Below, piece after piece: positions 4,428 to 5,908 of a stretch of 5,908 nucleotides of DNA. Numbering within the stretch: the stretch's first letter is position 1; every line of letters begins with the position of its first letter. The stretch is taken from NCBI GenBank assembly GCA_947623765.1, contig CANQIG010000130.1:1-5908 (forward strand). The letters are read 5' to 3'. This DNA is from an uncultured Clostridia bacterium (GTDB lineage Bacteria > Bacillota > Clostridia > Oscillospirales > Acutalibacteraceae). Below the pieces are notes generated by a model. It was given only the letters and a program-made list of their open reading frames with translations, ran no database searches and was not told the DNA's origin. The position numbers and the translations under genes were made by a program.

Positions 4428-5908
4428 TTACGCCTCGTACCGCCCGAAGCGCTTCACCATGCTGAGCAGGTGCTGCACGGCCTTCTGCATCTCCTCGAGC
4501 GTCACGCGCCCCGCTTTATAGCCGTCGAGGATCTGCGCGATCACCGGCGGGCCGCCGGGCATGACGACGTCGTTGCCGGCCGCCACCGCGTCCGCGCCGT
4601 CCACGACGGTGTCCATGTCGCCCCAGTCCGTGACGACCACGCCGTCGAATCCCCACTCCTCGCGCAGGATATGCGTGCAAAGGTCCTTGTTCCCGCCCGC
4701 AAACGTGCCGTTGATCCGGTTGAAGGAGGTCATGATACACCGCAGGTCCGCTTCCTTCACCAGCCGCTCGAACGGTTTGAGATAGAGCTCGCGGACCGCG
4801 CGCTCCGTGAGGATGGAATCCACCGCGTCATAGGCTTTCTTCGTGCTGCCGCGCCGGTAGGTCTCCTGCTCGTTCACGGCGAAATGCTTCGCGCAGACGA
4901 GCACGGGGTGGTTCTCCTGCACGCCCTTCGCCTCGGCCACGGCGCACGCGGCGGAGAGGAACGGGTCCTCGGAGAGATATTCAAAGTTCCGGCCGCCGAG
5001 CGGGTGCCGCTGCAGGTTCACCGCCGGGGCGAGCCACACGTCGACATCGGTGTCCTCGCACTCCTGCCCCGCAGCGTCCCCGAACTTCCGGCAGAGCGCC
5101 GTGTCGAAGCTGCACGCGAGCAGCATCTCGGAGGGCCACGCCGTCACGCCGACGCCCGCCGGGCCGTCCTTATAGAACACCGAGCGGATGCCCTTCTTCT
5201 CGATCGCCGGGGAGACGTACCCGTCGTGCCCGACGGGATGCGTGTTCGAGGTCAGCGGCTCGCCGTTCGCGTCAAAGAGGCACTTCGGGTCATTGCCGCC
5301 CGCAAGCCCGGCAAACGGCGTCCCCGGGCCAAAGCCCACGCAGAGCGACGCCAGCTCCTGCACGGAGAACTTCGACCAGTCGACCGCCGTCTCCGGTACG
5401 GCCGGGGCTTTATACGGCGCGACGTCCGCCGCGTCCAGCGTCAAAACGCAGTCCTTGCCGCAGCCGCAGTCGCCCGCCGGTTCGGCCTTCATAAAGTCGA
5501 TCTTTCCCTTGTTGCAGTCCCTCAGGCCCAGCCGGTTCGCGGTCTTTTCCGCGCAGATGTCCGCTTCGACATTCACGCGCCCGACGGCCTGCGTCTCGGC
5601 GCTCGAGGTCCCGACGCGCAGCACATACGCGCCCTTTTCGATGATCCAGCCCGCGTCCGCCTCGCTGTATGTCGCAAATTCGCGCCACGGGATGAAGATC
5701 TCCACGGTCTCCGTCTCGCCTGGGGCGAGGACGGCGGTCTTCGCGAAGCCCTTGAGGACCTTCGCCGGCTGCGCGTCCTTCGTGCACCGCGCGGAGACGT
5801 AGAGCTGCACGACCTCCCGGCCGCGCGCCGCGCCGGTGTTCTTCACCGCTGCCGCGACCTTCACGCCGCCCTCCGCCTTCTCGGGCTTTCCGGACGTCAC
5901 CTCGAACG
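4428..5908 (-). CDS. GH3 family glycosidase, permuted domain order (C-terminal part)
   Basis: This is an incomplete gene: the frame is open to the right edge, giving about 492 residues. Family 3 enzymes cleave beta-linked glucosides, xylosides or related sugars with retention. The visible part begins with an FnIII-like domain (about residues 1-110, with VAAAVKNTGAARGREVVQLY, LKGFAKTAVLAPGETETVEI and KGAYVLRVGTSS). A Cys-containing linker follows (about 111-170), then the TIM-barrel domain to the C terminus. Catalytic-domain motifs are KDGPAGV near 244-250, GGRNFEYLSEDP near 302-313, AKHFAVNEQE near 337-346 and VVTDWGDMD near 422-430, with nucleophile Asp about 425. In common GH3 enzymes the FnIII domain comes last; here it precedes the barrel, as in Ruminococcus albus and Butyrivibrio beta-glucosidases. 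The missing N terminus should hold the alpha/beta sandwich. No signal peptide can be judged, and substrate cannot be told from sequence. It converges on acpP. Confidence 0.92.
   Translation of the reverse strand, partial: FEVTSGKPEKAEGGVKVAAAVKNTGAARGREVVQLYVSARCTKDAQPAKVLKGFAKTAVLAPGETETVEIFIPWREFATYSEADAGWIIEKGAYVLRVGTSSAETQAVGRVNVEADICAEKTANRLGLRDCNKGKIDFMKAEPAGDCGCGKDCVLTLDAADVAPYKAPAVPETAVDWSKFSVQELASLCVGFGPGTPFAGLAGGNDPKCLFDANGEPLTSNTHPVGHDGYVSPAIEKKGIRSVFYKDGPAGVGVTAWPSEMLLACSFDTALCRKFGDAAGQECEDTDVDVWLAPAVNLQRHPLGGRNFEYLSEDPFLSAACAVAEAKGVQENHPVLVCAKHFAVNEQETYRRGSTKKAYDAVDSILTERAVRELYLKPFERLVKEADLRCIMTSFNRINGTFAGGNKDLCTHILREEWGFDGVVVTDWGDMDTVVDGADAVAAGNDVVMPGGPPVIAQILDGYKAGRVTLEEMQKAVQHLLSMVKRFGRYEA

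Overview
The window is GC-rich, densely coded bacterial DNA. It most resembles a high-GC gut or rumen-type member of the Clostridia. That placement is inference. It rests on strong sigma-A/sigma-70 type promoters, AGGAGG-like ribosome binding sites, a type I-beta DAHP synthase in an aroF-tyrA-aroB order, a stand-alone acpP, and a GH3 glycosidase with the permuted domain order known from ruminococci and Butyrivibrio. No rRNA, tRNA, insertion sequence, CRISPR array or phage gene was seen.

Left part (1-3892, all minus strand, so read right to left): an aromatic amino acid biosynthesis cluster in two transcriptional blocks. aroE (shikimate dehydrogenase) and aroK (shikimate kinase) come first. 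A roughly 300-base gap follows, and it is not empty. A consensus promoter (TTGACA, 17 bases, TATAAT) has its -35 box over the aroK stop codon. Downstream of it lie a ribosome binding site, a 39-codon leader ORF with clustered Phe and Tyr codons, alternative hairpins and a perfect intrinsic terminator just before aroF. I read this as a ribosome-mediated transcription attenuator controlling aroF (DAHP synthase, the committed step), tyrA (prephenate dehydrogenase) and aroB (3-dehydroquinate synthase, cut by the left edge).

Middle (3893-4427): aroE and acpP diverge from a shared 231-base region. The two best promoters point toward each other, with predicted start sites about 7 bases apart, and a 6-8-6 inverted repeat sits between them. 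The acpP leader is about 155 bases long and can fold into an extended hairpin. acpP (acyl carrier protein, plus strand) ends in a strong, probably bidirectional terminator shared with the converging gene.

Right part (4428-5908, minus strand): the C-terminal part of a GH3 family glycosidase with an FnIII-like domain before the TIM-barrel catalytic domain. Its N-terminal part lies beyond the right edge.

The genes of the left block supply DAHP synthesis, several shikimate pathway steps and the tyrosine branch. The most original material is regulatory: the aroF leader attenuator and the face-to-face aroE/acpP promoters.
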